DNA from: Bacteroidota bacterium
Lineage (GTDB): Bacteria; Bacteroidota; Bacteroidia; AKYH767-A; OLB10
Assembly: GCA_016714535.1 (NCBI GenBank)
Contig: JADKDR010000001.1
Location: 1 to 64,000, forward strand
Reading direction: 5' to 3'
Length of the DNA: 64,000 nucleotides
Below are positions 11,801-22,300 of this stretch, piece by piece; position 1 is the first letter of the stretch, and each line of letters starts with the position of its first letter. Below the pieces are notes generated by a model, which worked only from the letters and a program-made list of their open reading frames with translations, did not search any database and had not been told where the DNA came from. The translations under genes and the position numbers were made by a program.

Positions 11801-12194
11801 GCAATTAGCAATAGGCAATTTGCAAAATGAGAATCAGGTTTTGAAAAATGAAATTGCAGAAATGAAATCATGCCTTGAAACACTTTGCAATAATTCTTTA
11901 GAAACAAAAACTCAAAACTCAGAACTCACAACTTTGAACTACCTCGAACAAAACAATCCCAACCCCTTCAAAGAAACCACAACAATCGGTTTTTACATTT
12001 CAGCATCATCAAGTAAAGCAACGCTTAAAATATTTTCGATGAATGGCGAGGAGATTAAATCGTTCATCATTTCAACAAAAGGAAAAAGTCAAATTGAAAT
12101 TGCAGGCAATACACTTGCACCGGGTGTTTATACTTATGTGTTGATTGTAGATGATATGACTGTAGATACGAAGCAGATGGTTGTAACAAAATAA
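8839..12194 (+). CDS. T9SS-secreted fibre protein with S74 chaperone domain (frameshift plus in-frame stop)
   Basis: The largest array member, about 1,120 residues if joined. The head (to 9123) matches the gene at 623. Two and a half copies of the 70-residue SINQSLLPS/KDLGS module follow, then about 500 residues of NTAVG repeats, S74 signature SDGRYK (Ser at 11409), GFIAQEV, coiled coil and a T9SS tail ending KQMVVTK. The frame breaks at about 9097 (a base missing from the FYFY-N-GTAWT context), and an in-frame TGA at 9855-9857 interrupts an otherwise perfect repeat (IAIGA*ALQSN). The 3' 300 nt nearly duplicate those of the gene at 623. Translation would give only a 94-residue stub unless these are consensus errors. 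Confidence 0.75.
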
Positions 12195-12199
12195 CACTT

Positions 12200-12218
12200 A
12201 TAGCACTTAAAGTGCTAT
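12200..12218 (+). terminator. Palindromic hairpin after fibre array
   Basis: Perfect 9-bp arms atagcactt and aagtgctat with one central base, starting 6 nt after the stop at 12194 and followed by aaaaa rather than T. It pairs equally on either strand. Confidence 0.55.
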
Positions 12219-12230
12219 AAAAACTAAACA

Positions 12231-12264
12231 GCAGCCTGCATAATAAAATGTGCAGGCTGCAAAT
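12231..12264 (+). terminator. Second hairpin terminator
   Basis: Perfect 10-bp arms gcagcctgca (12231-12240) and tgcaggctgc (12251-12260) with a 10-nt loop, followed by AAATTTT. With the preceding palindrome it forms a double stop at the end of the fibre array. Confidence 0.65.
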
Positions 12265-12721
12265 TTTAACCTCAACACAAACACTTTAAACCGCTGTTAG
12301 AGAATTGGATTAAGGAATTCACCCATCAAGCTCAATTACTATTTTGATAAGAATGCAATAAGAATTACAGTTGCAAACTTCCACTATAAACTAGCGGCAG
12401 ATTATATCATTGATAATTTTATGCGCTAATTGACTACTCCAATCAAGCAAAACAAATACTTTTGTCTGGTGAGCATTGCAACAATTGTTGCAATGAATAA
12501 CAAACACACAAATTAACAAGAAACTAAAATTCAGGATTTGATTTGGTTGGTTGTACCAATAAATTAGTTTTTGCATTCATCTTTTTGCTTGCTGCAAGCA
12601 GTTGAAGATAATTAACATAAAACAATCGCCTTACTACCTGCAACCAACAACTAGGCACCTGCCTGCAACTTAATTTTGAATTGAACTATAACATAACTCA
12701 AATCTATCTGCTGCAAAAAAT
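12265..12721. other. Non-coding stretch before lipoprotein gene
   Basis: No reading frame, RNA gene or clear promoter consensus was recognised here. It should hold the promoter of the gene at 12722. Confidence 0.4.
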
Positions 12722-14128
12722 ATGAAACTTAAACTATACCGCACTATGCATACACCACACAAGCACATCCTGCACCTAACATTTACGCGCTTGTTGCTCT
12801 TATACCTTGCCTTTAACCTCTGTTCGTGCGGTAATCAACCTGCGGTTGAAGATGCTACTTCTTCCATTCCGGTTACAACAACTGCGAATTCGCATTTATC
12901 CGATTCAGTTTACAAAATCACAAGCCCCACTTCCGCTGCACATAGTTACTATAGCTATATACCTTCGTCATTGGGTACTATGCCCTACCCGGTAATTTTA
13001 TTTTTCGATCCTCATGGAGATGGTAGTTTGCCACTACACAAGTACAAGGAAGTAGCTAATCAATTTGGTTTTGCCATGTTAGGCTCTAATAATTCGATGA
13101 ATGGCAATGACTGGAACACCACCAATAAGCTTGTACGCATAATGCTAACGGATGCGTTTTCTATTTTCAATGTTGACTCTACCAAATTATTTGCAGCAGG
13201 ATTTAGCGGTGGCGCCAAAGTAGCCTGTTATGCAGCATACAATTATCCGCTTATCAAAGGGGTGATAGCAAATTCGGCATTGCTTACTCCCAAAGAGGTA
13301 AAGAGTGACCTTAGCCGTACCAAATTTATCGGGCTTGCCGGAGATGCCGATATGAATTACATTGATGTCATGTCGGGGATCAATCAATTGCGAAACCAGC
13401 AAGTACCTGCTCATCTTATTGTATATCATGGCAAGCACGAATGGTGCGATGTGAATCAATTTGCGCAAGTTGTATATGGATTGTATTTATATTCTTTTGA
13501 TAAAGATGAGCAGGCATCGCAATCAGATTTTATTACTGGCTTTCGTGCCATGATGGACTCCTGTATTGCTGCGGAGCATGACGATATTTTATATAAGGTA
13601 ATGCATTTAGGTACGGCTTACAATTTTCTTCAACAACTTGATACCGATAAAAGGTATGAGTCGCAACTTGCTGCATTGTACGCAAGTTCAGAGTATAAGG
13701 CAGCTGTAGCGCAAGGGCAGCAAGAATTGAATATTGAAATGGAGATGAAAAACAAAATCTCTTCTTTGTTTCAAAGCGGAAACTTTGGTCAGTTGGCTAA
13801 CGAATATGGGCAGATAAAGAAATTGCAGCAAAGTAAGGACAAGGCAAGTATCATGTATGAGCGGGTACTTGGTTATATGAGCCTGGCAGCCTATAGCATC
13901 AGCAAAAATTTATTGGAGCAAAAAGCGCCACAAGCCAAAGAAGCAATTGACTTATACAAAACTGTTGACTCGCAAAATGCAGAAGCCTGGTTTTTTTCGG
14001 CAAAGTATCATGCTCAAAACAAGGAAACTGATAAGGCAATTTCAGAATTAAACATGGCGTTACAATTTGGCCTTGTTGATACTATGCGAATTCACACAGA
14101 TGCCGACCTGAAAGAAATACCACGATAA
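12722..14128 (+). CDS. Lipoprotein alpha/beta-hydrolase-like esterase with C-terminal TPR-like region
   Basis: 468 residues. The N-terminus has a hydrophobic stretch ending LCSCGN, which fits a lipobox with Cys36 as the lipidated residue, so outer-membrane or periplasmic attachment is likely. Residues about 60-260 look like an alpha/beta hydrolase of the dienelactone hydrolase or poly(3HB)-depolymerase type: FFDPHGDG oxyanion region, nucleophile elbow GFSGGA (Ser162), an acid candidate in GDADMNY, and a His in YHGKHEW. Residues about 290-468 are helical with a TPR-like segment (AEAWFFSAKYHAQ..AISELNMAL). ATG 12746 is an alternative start that still keeps the signal. The substrate is not predictable. 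Confidence 0.7.
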   Translation: MKLKLYRTMHTPHKHILHLTFTRLLLLYLAFNLCSCGNQPAVEDATSSIPVTTTANSHLSDSVYKITSPTSAAHSYYSYIPSSLGTMPYPVILFFDPHGDGSLPLHKYKEVANQFGFAMLGSNNSMNGNDWNTTNKLVRIMLTDAFSIFNVDSTKLFAAGFSGGAKVACYAAYNYPLIKGVIANSALLTPKEVKSDLSRTKFIGLAGDADMNYIDVMSGINQLRNQQVPAHLIVYHGKHEWCDVNQFAQVVYGLYLYSFDKDEQASQSDFITGFRAMMDSCIAAEHDDILYKVMHLGTAYNFLQQLDTDKRYESQLAALYASSEYKAAVAQGQQELNIEMEMKNKISSLFQSGNFGQLANEYGQIKKLQQSKDKASIMYERVLGYMSLAAYSISKNLLEQKAPQAKEAIDLYKTVDSQNAEAWFFSAKYHAQNKETDKAISELNMALQFGLVDTMRIHTDADLKEIPR

Positions 14129-14214
14129 TCAAGTTTAATTGTACAAGTTGTTCTAAAAATAGTTTTACTATTTTTCTCTTATAATGAACTTGAAGCAAAT
14201 ATTACTTTGGTGCT

Positions 14215-15156
14215 TTAATAAACCCCCACCTTAAATACCCTCCTCCTATAACGCTTATCCTCCACAACCAACATATACACTCCCCGTGACAAAGCTGCTG
14301 CACTTATTTCATTTTGTACTAGGTTATCTTGCATTACTACTTTGCCCATCGCATTTATTAGCGTAAAGCTAAGATTATTTTCTGTGGTATTTATTTTAAT
14401 TGCTTTATCTATGGCATTGTACCACGGGTTTATTTGTAACTCTGGTAACTCGTTTAGTGAGGTGGCAGTGCAGTCTATAACGGATACGTCATCTAAAAGG
14501 TAGTAGGCACTAGGTTCCAACCATGATTGAATACTGTCAAATTTCAACGAACTGTCAGGTCGAAAACACCCAAGTGTAATAAATTGTTCTCCACCATTTG
14601 CTATAAAAAAACCAGAAACTTCCATCCAATTCATTGTGTCTGACAATATATTACCTGAATTGTTTTCAATTTGAGGATTTAAATTAAATAGATAGTTGCT
14701 ATCTGGATTAATGCTATCTATACTAAAGAACGCGCCTATTTTATCAATTGAAATATGACAATTATTACAACTACTTAGAAATAATTGCACGAAGTATTTA
14801 TGCTGAGATTTAAGTGAATCGACTAATTTGCCTGTTACTAATTCTTTTGAATTAATTAAGTTAGGAAACAAACTTGTTGCAAAGCCTGCATATGCAAACC
14901 CACTATGAGGATATTGAAATCCCAACAGTGTTGAAGGTAGAGGGACTGAACCACATCCGTTTGTATACACATAACTAAAATAATCAGGAGAATTAATAGA
15001 TTGATACCATCCAACACAAGGCAACTTTGGCCATGAATTATTCCAAACACTGCAAGATACTGTATCCTCAAATGAAGGATTAAATACTAAATTCTGGTTC
15101 ATCCCTTTATAACCTAAGGATAGGAAAGCGAACAAAATAAAAACATTCATTTTCAT
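14215..15156 (-). CDS. T9SS-secreted NPSFE-type protein, copy 3
   Basis: 313 residues: signal peptide, then NLVFNPSFEDTV, the start of a beta-sandwich module common in secreted Bacteroidota proteins. Conserved CNNCHI, DKIGAFFS and YLLDDVSVIDC follow, and the protein ends in a T9SS sorting domain (NLSFTLINAMGKVV..VYMLVVEDKRYRRRVFKVGVY). It is one of three paralogues (also at 16301 and 18415) whose last ~70 residues are nearly identical. It lies 11 nt after the T9SS protein at 15168-16283, so the two are probably co-transcribed. The function is unknown; a surface binding module is plausible. Confidence 0.75.
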   Translation of the reverse strand: MKMNVFILFAFLSLGYKGMNQNLVFNPSFEDTVSCSVWNNSWPKLPCVGWYQSINSPDYFSYVYTNGCGSVPLPSTLLGFQYPHSGFAYAGFATSLFPNLINSKELVTGKLVDSLKSQHKYFVQLFLSSCNNCHISIDKIGAFFSIDSINPDSNYLFNLNPQIENNSGNILSDTMNWMEVSGFFIANGGEQFITLGCFRPDSSLKFDSIQSWLEPSAYYLLDDVSVIDCTATSLNELPELQINPWYNAIDKAIKINTTENNLSFTLINAMGKVVMQDNLVQNEISAAALSRGVYMLVVEDKRYRRRVFKVGVY

Positions 15157-15167
15157 AGTATGCAGGC

Positions 15168-16283
15168 TTATTTACTAATAAGGAGTTTATTTCGATATTC
15201 AATTTTCGTATTCTTTAATTTGATTAAAATTATATAGGAGCCGTTCGAAAACTTTTTGGTATTAATACGCTCAAGCGGCTCTACATGGCTGTTGTAGTAA
15301 ATATTTTGTCCTACAGTATTTTCAATTGAAATTTCAAAGCTTTCGTCAATACTTGACTCTACTGAAAAATATTCAAAAGCTGGATTTGGATAAATTTTTA
15401 TTTCCATATCATTTTTTTGGAAGGCTTGATCAAATTTAATTCTATTGATTTGATTTGTAAAATCAGGCATATCCCAGCCCAACATTACTCTCGAAGTATA
15501 TACAGCATCGCCACCTGATAGTGGATTTTCTGAAGCAACTGATTCGAGTAAATCTTTTTGTATTTGCGTTAATTGATATATACCAACAGCCCAGGTACTT
15601 AAATAAATTTCGTTCACGCTTTTTTCGTTTTCTTCAAAATGATTGATTGGACTAATCCATGAATTTACTGCTGATGCAAAAACACTAAGCGAGTCTTGAA
15701 TAAGGGAATTAACAAAACTAAACATAGTTAGATTGGTTGTTGCAGCACTATCATAAAAATCTTGCAAAATAATATCACTTGAATATCCCGCATACATATA
15801 ACTGCTATCTGCATCAAGAATTTGATATACCTCTTTTTTCAATAAATATTTTTCATCAATTGATAGATTAGCATAATTACCACTTTCAGATACGATTTCT
15901 GCCATTCGCTGATTAGGGCAGCTGGGGCAAGGCACTTCACAATCATTAGTAGCATTTTCAAGCTGATACGTTACAAACGCCAAAGGTTGCATATAACTGT
16001 TTTGTGGTGTATAAGGTATGGTGTAATTTAAATTTCTTGTAAACCAATTAGGGTCTGGGCTTAAATTATCTCTTTGAAAAGCAAAAAAACCTGTTAAAGG
16101 AAAGTACCACGTATTCTCCTGTGCTGCTGCTGCACTGCCCTGGTCGCCAATATTACTTGCATCAAATCTAACTCCAAGGCGGCAGGTATCCATTTGGTTG
16201 CAGTGTACGGTGTTGGTCATTTGTGTGTTAAAGAAGCGGATGGCGCTGCCACCAACTGCACTTGTATTTATATGATTAAACAT
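15168..16283 (-). CDS. Duplicated C-terminal module of a T9SS beta-helix protein, no signal peptide (copy 3)
   Basis: From ATG 16283 the product is about 371 residues. From GSAIRFFN onward it is homologous to the last ~360 residues of the large protein at 19362-23560: MDTCR.GVRFDASNIGDQG, the CEVPCP.CP cluster, a helical region and a T9SS tail (KIYPNPAFEYFSVESS). The frame is open back to a TTG at 16304 that overlaps the stop of the gene upstream. No signal peptide is encoded, so the product should not reach the Sec and T9SS route unless it is made by coupling or fused in some other way. It is best read as a non-exported duplication fragment, possibly non-functional. Confidence 0.65.
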   Translation of the reverse strand: MFNHINTSAVGGSAIRFFNTQMTNTVHCNQMDTCRLGVRFDASNIGDQGSAAAAQENTWYFPLTGFFAFQRDNLSPDPNWFTRNLNYTIPYTPQNSYMQPLAFVTYQLENATNDCEVPCPSCPNQRMAEIVSESGNYANLSIDEKYLLKKEVYQILDADSSYMYAGYSSDIILQDFYDSAATTNLTMFSFVNSLIQDSLSVFASAVNSWISPINHFEENEKSVNEIYLSTWAVGIYQLTQIQKDLLESVASENPLSGGDAVYTSRVMLGWDMPDFTNQINRIKFDQAFQKNDMEIKIYPNPAFEYFSVESSIDESFEISIENTVGQNIYYNSHVEPLERINTKKFSNGSYIILIKLKNTKIEYRNKLLISK

Positions 16284-16300
16284 TGTATTTATTTTTATAA

Positions 16301-17260
16301 TCAATAAACCCCCACCTTAAATACCCTCCTCCTATAACGCTTATCCTCCACAACCAACATATACACTCCCCGTGACAAAGCTGCTGCACTTATTTCATTA
16401 TTTAGTAGTTTGCCTTGCATTACTACTTTGCCCATCGCATTTATTAGCGTAAAGCTAAGATTATTTTCGGTGGTGTTTATTTTAATTGTTTTATCTATGG
16501 CATTGTACCATACGTTTACTTGTAGCTCTGGCAGCTCATATAGGGTAACGGCAGTGCAGTCAATTACGGAGATGTCATCGAGGAAGTAGTATGCGCCAGG
16601 CTCACTCCAAATTAAAGCACTATCCATAGTTAAAGCACTATCAGGCCTGAAACAACCAAGTGTAATAAATTGTTCTCCACCATTTGCTATAAAAAATCCA
16701 GAAATCTCCATCCAATTCATTGTATCAGATAACATCAAATTTGCGGGATTTTCAATTTGCGGGTTTAAATTAAATAAATAGTTACTATCAGGATTAATAC
16801 TATCTATACTAAAGTAAGCCCCAATTTTATCAATGTGTATATGACAATTATTGCAAACATTTACATAAAAAGATGTATAATATTTATGATTAAAAATCAA
16901 AGGATTAGATAATTTACCAGTAATTAATTCCTTAGCATTCACGAAATTGGGAAAATAACTTGAAACAAAACCAGCACAGTTATTGCCACTCTTTGCCAAT
17001 TGATACCCTAATAATATATTTGGAAATGGAGAACAGCCACACCAGGGAGTGTATTGTGTACTCCAAAAATCAGGTGAGCCAATGGATTGATACCAATTTT
17101 TACAAGGAAGATTTGGCCAATCGTTTAATGCCCATTGAGTACAAGTAACTGTGTCTTCGAAACTATGGTTAAGTACTAAATTTTGACACTTTGCACATAA
17201 ATTATTTATAAGAAATAAAATGATCATGATTAAAGATTTAATACCAAAAAAAGAACTCAT
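16301..17260 (-). CDS. T9SS-secreted NPSFE-type protein, copy 2
   Basis: 319 residues, closely related to the proteins at 14215 and 18415: hydrophobic signal segment (SLIMIILFLINNLCAKCQ), NLVLNHSFEDTV, CNNCHIHIDKIGAYFS, YYFLDDISVIDC, and the shared T9SS tail RRRVFKVGVY. The 3' end is nearly identical at DNA level to the other copies. It follows the T9SS fragment at 17273-18397 by 12 nt on the same strand. The protein gives no clue to an enzymatic function. Confidence 0.75.
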   Translation of the reverse strand: MSSFFGIKSLIMIILFLINNLCAKCQNLVLNHSFEDTVTCTQWALNDWPNLPCKNWYQSIGSPDFWSTQYTPWCGCSPFPNILLGYQLAKSGNNCAGFVSSYFPNFVNAKELITGKLSNPLIFNHKYYTSFYVNVCNNCHIHIDKIGAYFSIDSINPDSNYLFNLNPQIENPANLMLSDTMNWMEISGFFIANGGEQFITLGCFRPDSALTMDSALIWSEPGAYYFLDDISVIDCTAVTLYELPELQVNVWYNAIDKTIKINTTENNLSFTLINAMGKVVMQGKLLNNEISAAALSRGVYMLVVEDKRYRRRVFKVGVY

Positions 17261-17272
17261 ATCCTTTATTAA

Positions 17273-18397
17273 TTACTTGTTTATTACCAATTTCAAAGAA
17301 CCTAAATAGTTACCGTTAAGATAAGCAATAGCCAGATAAATTCCATTTGAAAGAAATTCTATATCAATGGAAAAATCATTCAAATTAGAGTGCTTATATA
17401 TGAGACTTTCGCCTAAGACATTTTTAAACTCGATTGAATAGGCCTCGCTATCCTTATCTTCAAAATAAACATTAATAATATGATCTGCTGGATTTGGCGA
17501 AATGAAAAATTTGACTTTAAGTGCTTTAGAATTAATTTGAATATTGTCAGTTTTTCTATTGACATTATCTATAAAATCTACCATATCACAACCAAGCAAA
17601 ACGCGGGCTGAATAAACTGCATCGCCACCAATCATTGGATTTTCGTTTGCTATACTTTCAAGTATGAGTTGTTGGTTATTATTAAAATAATAGATACCAA
17701 TTGCCCAGGTATTTAAATAAATTTCATTTACCAATTTAAAGTTCTCCTCTTGATGATTTACAGGCACTACCCAATTATTTACAATACCTGCAAAAGCATT
17801 TAGTGAATCTGCGAGTAAATTGTTTACAATACTAAGCATACCAATATTTGTAGTGGCTAAGCTATCATAAAAGTTTTGCAACACTACATCACTTGTATAA
17901 CCTGCATACATTAAGCTGCCATCTTCGTTGAGTGCATTATATATATCATTGGATAATGCATAATACTCATCGTTTGTTAGGTAGGCAAACTCTCCATTTC
18001 TTAATGCAATGTCTGCCATCCGTTCGTATGGACATCCCGGGCATGGCACTTCGCAATCATTAGTAGCATTGCCTAAAAAATAATTCACAAAAGATGTTGG
18101 AAACATGTAAATTATTTGAGGACTAAAAGGCAAACTCAGTGTAAGTGTACGCGTAAACCAATTAGGATTTGGACTTAAATTATCTCGATAAAATGCCAAG
18201 TGGCCTGATAGTGGAAAAAACCAAGTATTCTCCTGCGCAGCACCACCACTGCCTTGGTCACCAATATTACTTGCATCAAAGCGCACACCAATGCGGCAGG
18301 TATCCATTTGGTTGCAGTGTACGGTGTTGGTCATTTGTGTGTTAAAGAAGCGGATGGCGCTGCCACCAACTGCACTTGTATTTATATGATTAAACAT
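17273..18397 (-). CDS. Duplicated C-terminal module of a T9SS beta-helix protein, no signal peptide (copy 2)
   Basis: About 374 residues from ATG 18397. The start MFNHINTSAVGGSAIRFFN equals that of the copy at 15168-16283, and the body parallels the C-terminus of the giant protein at 19362-23560 (FDASNIGDQG, CEVPCPGCP, INHFEEN-like NHQEEN, AVGIY-like AIGIYYF, FISPNPADHIINVYFED sorting domain). There is no signal peptide. The upstream junction with the gene ending at 18415 has the same DNA sequence as the junction at 16283-16301, which points to one founding duplication event that was then repeated. Confidence 0.65.
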   Translation of the reverse strand: MFNHINTSAVGGSAIRFFNTQMTNTVHCNQMDTCRIGVRFDASNIGDQGSGGAAQENTWFFPLSGHLAFYRDNLSPNPNWFTRTLTLSLPFSPQIIYMFPTSFVNYFLGNATNDCEVPCPGCPYERMADIALRNGEFAYLTNDEYYALSNDIYNALNEDGSLMYAGYTSDVVLQNFYDSLATTNIGMLSIVNNLLADSLNAFAGIVNNWVVPVNHQEENFKLVNEIYLNTWAIGIYYFNNNQQLILESIANENPMIGGDAVYSARVLLGCDMVDFIDNVNRKTDNIQINSKALKVKFFISPNPADHIINVYFEDKDSEAYSIEFKNVLGESLIYKHSNLNDFSIDIEFLSNGIYLAIAYLNGNYLGSLKLVINK

Positions 18398-18414
18398 TGT
18401 ATTTATTTTTATAA

Positions 18415-19356
18415 TCAATAAACCCCCACCTTAAATACCCTCCTCCTATAACGCTTATCCTCCACCACCAACATATACACACCCCGTGACAAAGCTGCTG
18501 CACTTATTTCATTATTTAGTAGTTTGCCTTGCAAGGTTGTTTTGCCAAGCATATCTAGTAGTGTATAATTTTCTATTTGCTCATTGGTGCTAATTACAAG
18601 TTTGTTATTTGTAGCATCATACCATACATTAAGTTTTGTATCTGCTATATCTGGCAGCGAAATTGCTGTGCAGTCGATTACGGAGATATCGTCTAGGAAG
18701 TAGTATGCTGCAATAATTGGCCATTGTATTATGCTATCAAATTGCAACAAGCTATCAGGTCTAAAACAACCTATTGTGATAAATGATTCTCCGCCAACAG
18801 AATTGAAATATCCACTTACTTCCATCCAGCCTATAGTGTCGCTTAAAATAACTCCTGCTGAATTTTCAATTTGAGGATTCATATAAAATAGATTACTAGT
18901 ATCTGGATTTACACTATCATTACTAAAAAACATTCCAATTTTATCAATATGTAAATAACAACTATCGCAACTGTTTAAATACATTTTTGCAAAATATTTG
19001 TGACCTTGTATTAAGGGGGATGTTAATTTACCTGTTATGCATTCTTTTAAATTAATATAATTTGGAAAACCACTTGCCGCAAAGCCTGTGCAATTATCAC
19101 CGCTTCTTGCAGTCTGGTATCCCGTGAAATTATTCGGAAATGGCGCGGTGCCACAACCAGGAGTATAAGTTGTTGACCAAAAGTCTGGTGATCCAATTGA
19201 TTGATACCATGATACACTTTGCAATGAGGGTAGATTTCCTGAATTCCACCAAGTCTGGCAATCTAATGTGTCTTCAAAACTTGGATTAATAACTAAATTT
19301 TGAGCTTGACTACGATATAGGGTAATTGCATAGATACTTATCAAAATATACTTCAT
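18415..19356 (-). CDS. T9SS-secreted NPSFE-type protein, copy 1
   Basis: 313 residues with signal peptide (MKYILISIYAITLYRSQAQ), NLVINPSFEDTLDC, CDSCYLHIDKIGMFFS, YYFLDDISVIDC and the shared C-terminal sorting domain. It is the most divergent of the three copies in its middle (DIADTKLNVWYDATNNK) and lies 5 nt after the giant T9SS gene. It is probably the ancestral member of the tandem array. Confidence 0.75.
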   Translation of the reverse strand: MKYILISIYAITLYRSQAQNLVINPSFEDTLDCQTWWNSGNLPSLQSVSWYQSIGSPDFWSTTYTPGCGTAPFPNNFTGYQTARSGDNCTGFAASGFPNYINLKECITGKLTSPLIQGHKYFAKMYLNSCDSCYLHIDKIGMFFSNDSVNPDTSNLFYMNPQIENSAGVILSDTIGWMEVSGYFNSVGGESFITIGCFRPDSLLQFDSIIQWPIIAAYYFLDDISVIDCTAISLPDIADTKLNVWYDATNNKLVISTNEQIENYTLLDMLGKTTLQGKLLNNEISAAALSRGVYMLVVEDKRYRRRVFKVGVY

Positions 19357-19361
19357 TTCAA

Positions 19362-22300
19362 CTATTTGTTTAAAACTACAACTTTATTCACAGTTTGATT
19401 ATTATCCACTGAGAATTTAACCATATAAACGCCATTCGTTAAATGTGAAATGTCAATTTCAGTAGATGAATCAATGCTTATATAGCATTTTGTTTTCCCT
19501 GTTAAGTCAATTAATTCAATTGTTGCATTTTCATTTTTTTCAAATTGGTAATTTATATACAACCTATTTCGTGCAGGATTAGGATAAATTTGAAACGACT
19601 TATATTTATTAGAACTAACTTCATTTGGCAAATGTCTTAAATTTGAATTAATAAAATCTGCAAAGTCCAATCCTAGCATTACCCTTGCTGTATATACGGC
19701 ATACCCTCCTATTAAAGGGTTTTCATTTGCAATTTGACTAAGTAAATCCATTTGTTCTTGATTAAAAGTATAAATTCCAACCGCCCAAGTATTTATGTAA
19801 ATATCATTGATGACTTTCATGTTATCTTCAAAATGATTAATAGGACTTATCCAGGAGTTTACAGCATTCGCGAACAATGCAAGAGAGTCTGCAATTAGGT
19901 CATTAACAATCAATAACATTTCCATATTCGAGTTTGATGCACTATCATAAAATTGTTTCAAAATCAAATCCGATGGATAACCCGCATACATCAAAGAAGT
20001 GTCACTTCTCAATTGTTCGTAAACACTATATTTCAAAAAATAAAGCTCATCTGACGTAAGTCCTGCAAATTCATTTTGTTCTGCAACTATATCAGCCATT
20101 CGTTGATCAGGGCAACCAGGACATGGAACTTCGCAATCATTAAATGAATTTCCTATTTGCGCAATAACAAACCCTACAGGAGACATTTGAAAAGGATTTG
20201 GTTGAAAAGGCAAGGCCATTGGCCCTGGTCGATAAAACCAATTTGGGTTTAGACTTAAAGCATCTTTATAAAAAGCAAAATAGGCCCCCACCGGATTCTG
20301 CGGAAAATACCACGCATTCTCCTGTGCTGCTGCTGCACTGCCCTGGTCGCCAATATTACTTGCATCAAAGCGCACACCTATGCGGCAGGTATCCATTTGG
20401 TTGCAGTGTACGGTGTTTATTTGTTGTGAGTTAAAGAAGCGGATGGCGCTGCCATGCGCGATAATAAATTACTTGTAATAGTTGATGTAGTTATGTTTTG
20501 CCCATTGATACCTAATACCTGATCGTCAATTGCACTGGTTGGATTGGGGCCATCTTTGTAAATATAATTTCGTGCTATATTTAAGTTTTGGCATTTATTA
20601 GCATTGATTCCGATATAAAATGTACCAGGGTTGGCAACTATATCGCTGTTAGTTAGGTTAATGCTATTGTCTGTTATACTTATATCATCCCAATTGGTAG
20701 TTACTATGCCTCGGGTAACACGCCTGATACTGTTATCGTATATAAATTGGGTAGGAGTAAATATGGCTAGTGCATTTACAGGGTTAGCAAAGCGGATGGC
20801 TGCAAAGGCTTGAGCAGTAACAAGGCTGCCGATATTAAAATTATTATTATGAATATCGATATTTGCATAAGATAGCAGGCTGCCCCATATACCGGTGCCG
20901 AAGTTGGTAATAAAGTTATTGTGTATATCATAAGTTGAATAGTTGGCATCAAACAAATTAATAGCCGTACCTGTAGAAGTACCTGTACTACCAGGTTGCG
21001 CCCGTATCCGGTTCATTTTATTATTAACAATAGTTGCAACTGCAGATCCATTAATATTTATTCCATTGTCACAGTTGTAAAAAATGTTCTCCCATAATTG
21101 TTGTCCATTGTCATTTTGTGGAGGCACATTAAAATCTCCAACGGTAATTCCCTTTATCACGTTTGATTTGAGCGCATTAATAGCATAACTTGGTGGGTAC
21201 ATAATATCATGTCGAAAAATATTTGTAAAGTCATTGTTATAAATTTCTATAGTGGTATTTGAAATATCAATAGCCATGTTCATATCTCTGAAATAGTTTC
21301 GATAGTTAAGAGCAGACACATTAGCATAATTCAAAGGTCTTCCAATAAATTGCCCGACACAATTTTTAAACCTTAAAGCAGTTTCGGGTCTTCTTCCTAA
21401 ATATGGTCGTATTAAATTTGCAGGTACAGCAATTGTGAATACATCTTTTGATTCAAATATGCACTGCTCAACTGTACAATTATTAATAATTGTAGAATTT
21501 TCAACTAGTACCGATACATTGTTGGCATTAAACCTTGTATTGTTAAATAATCCTATCGTACAATTAGAGCCTGACACAGCAATTTGAGCTTCTTCAATGG
21601 TACTAAGTACAGACTGTAAAGAAGAACCATCATCCATCAAATAGAACGCCACATATATTCATGATTGCAGGTCATTATATGTGCGTCTGATAGAAAAAAG
21701 TCGGTACCGTTATTTACTACATGTATTACAGCGTCAGGACTCATTAGAACATCTATTTTTCCAAATTCAAAATCTTGATCCACTGTTAATGTACCACTAA
21801 TACTAATTGTACTGCCAAAGCCTCCAACTGAGGCTTCATCTATTTGCGGATGAGGGCCACTTAAATTAAATATACCAGGATTAGTAGTTAGTAAATCTGT
21901 AATACTAGTATTTTGAATATTAAAAGTGCCATCGCAACATGCAAAAATTTCAAATATGGAGGATGCCGTACAACAACTACTGACATCATGAATGGTGAAG
22001 GTAATGGTACCGGATCCATTAAATGGAGCCACGTTAAAATTGATATTTGCAGTTGTACCGCTGCCAAAAATTGTTGTGCCATTGCCATTTGCCTGCCAGG
22101 AATAGTTATGACCTTGCAATGGGTTATCTACACTAAAAAGATGATTTGGATTGCAGGCATCATGCGGACCAATAATTTGAGGAGGAGTTAAGTTTACACC
22201 AAGCGAGAGTATGGAATAAGAAGAGGTAATCGTATTGCTGTTGCTGGCGGTAACTGTTACAGTATATGTTCCACTTGGTACATTGCTGATTGAATTGGTA

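Larger units (their letters stand above)
14215..20450 (-). repeat. Tandem triplication of a ~2.1 kb two-gene unit
   Basis: Three consecutive units, each holding a ~360-residue beta-helix C-terminal module plus a ~315-residue NPSFE protein, occupy about 20450-18415, 18397-16301 and 16283-14215. DNA identity is highest at the unit ends: the block from GSAIRFFN to FDASNIGDQ, and the last ~150 nt of each NPSFE gene. The spacer between units 2 and 3 is the same as that between units 1 and 2. Confidence 0.75.
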
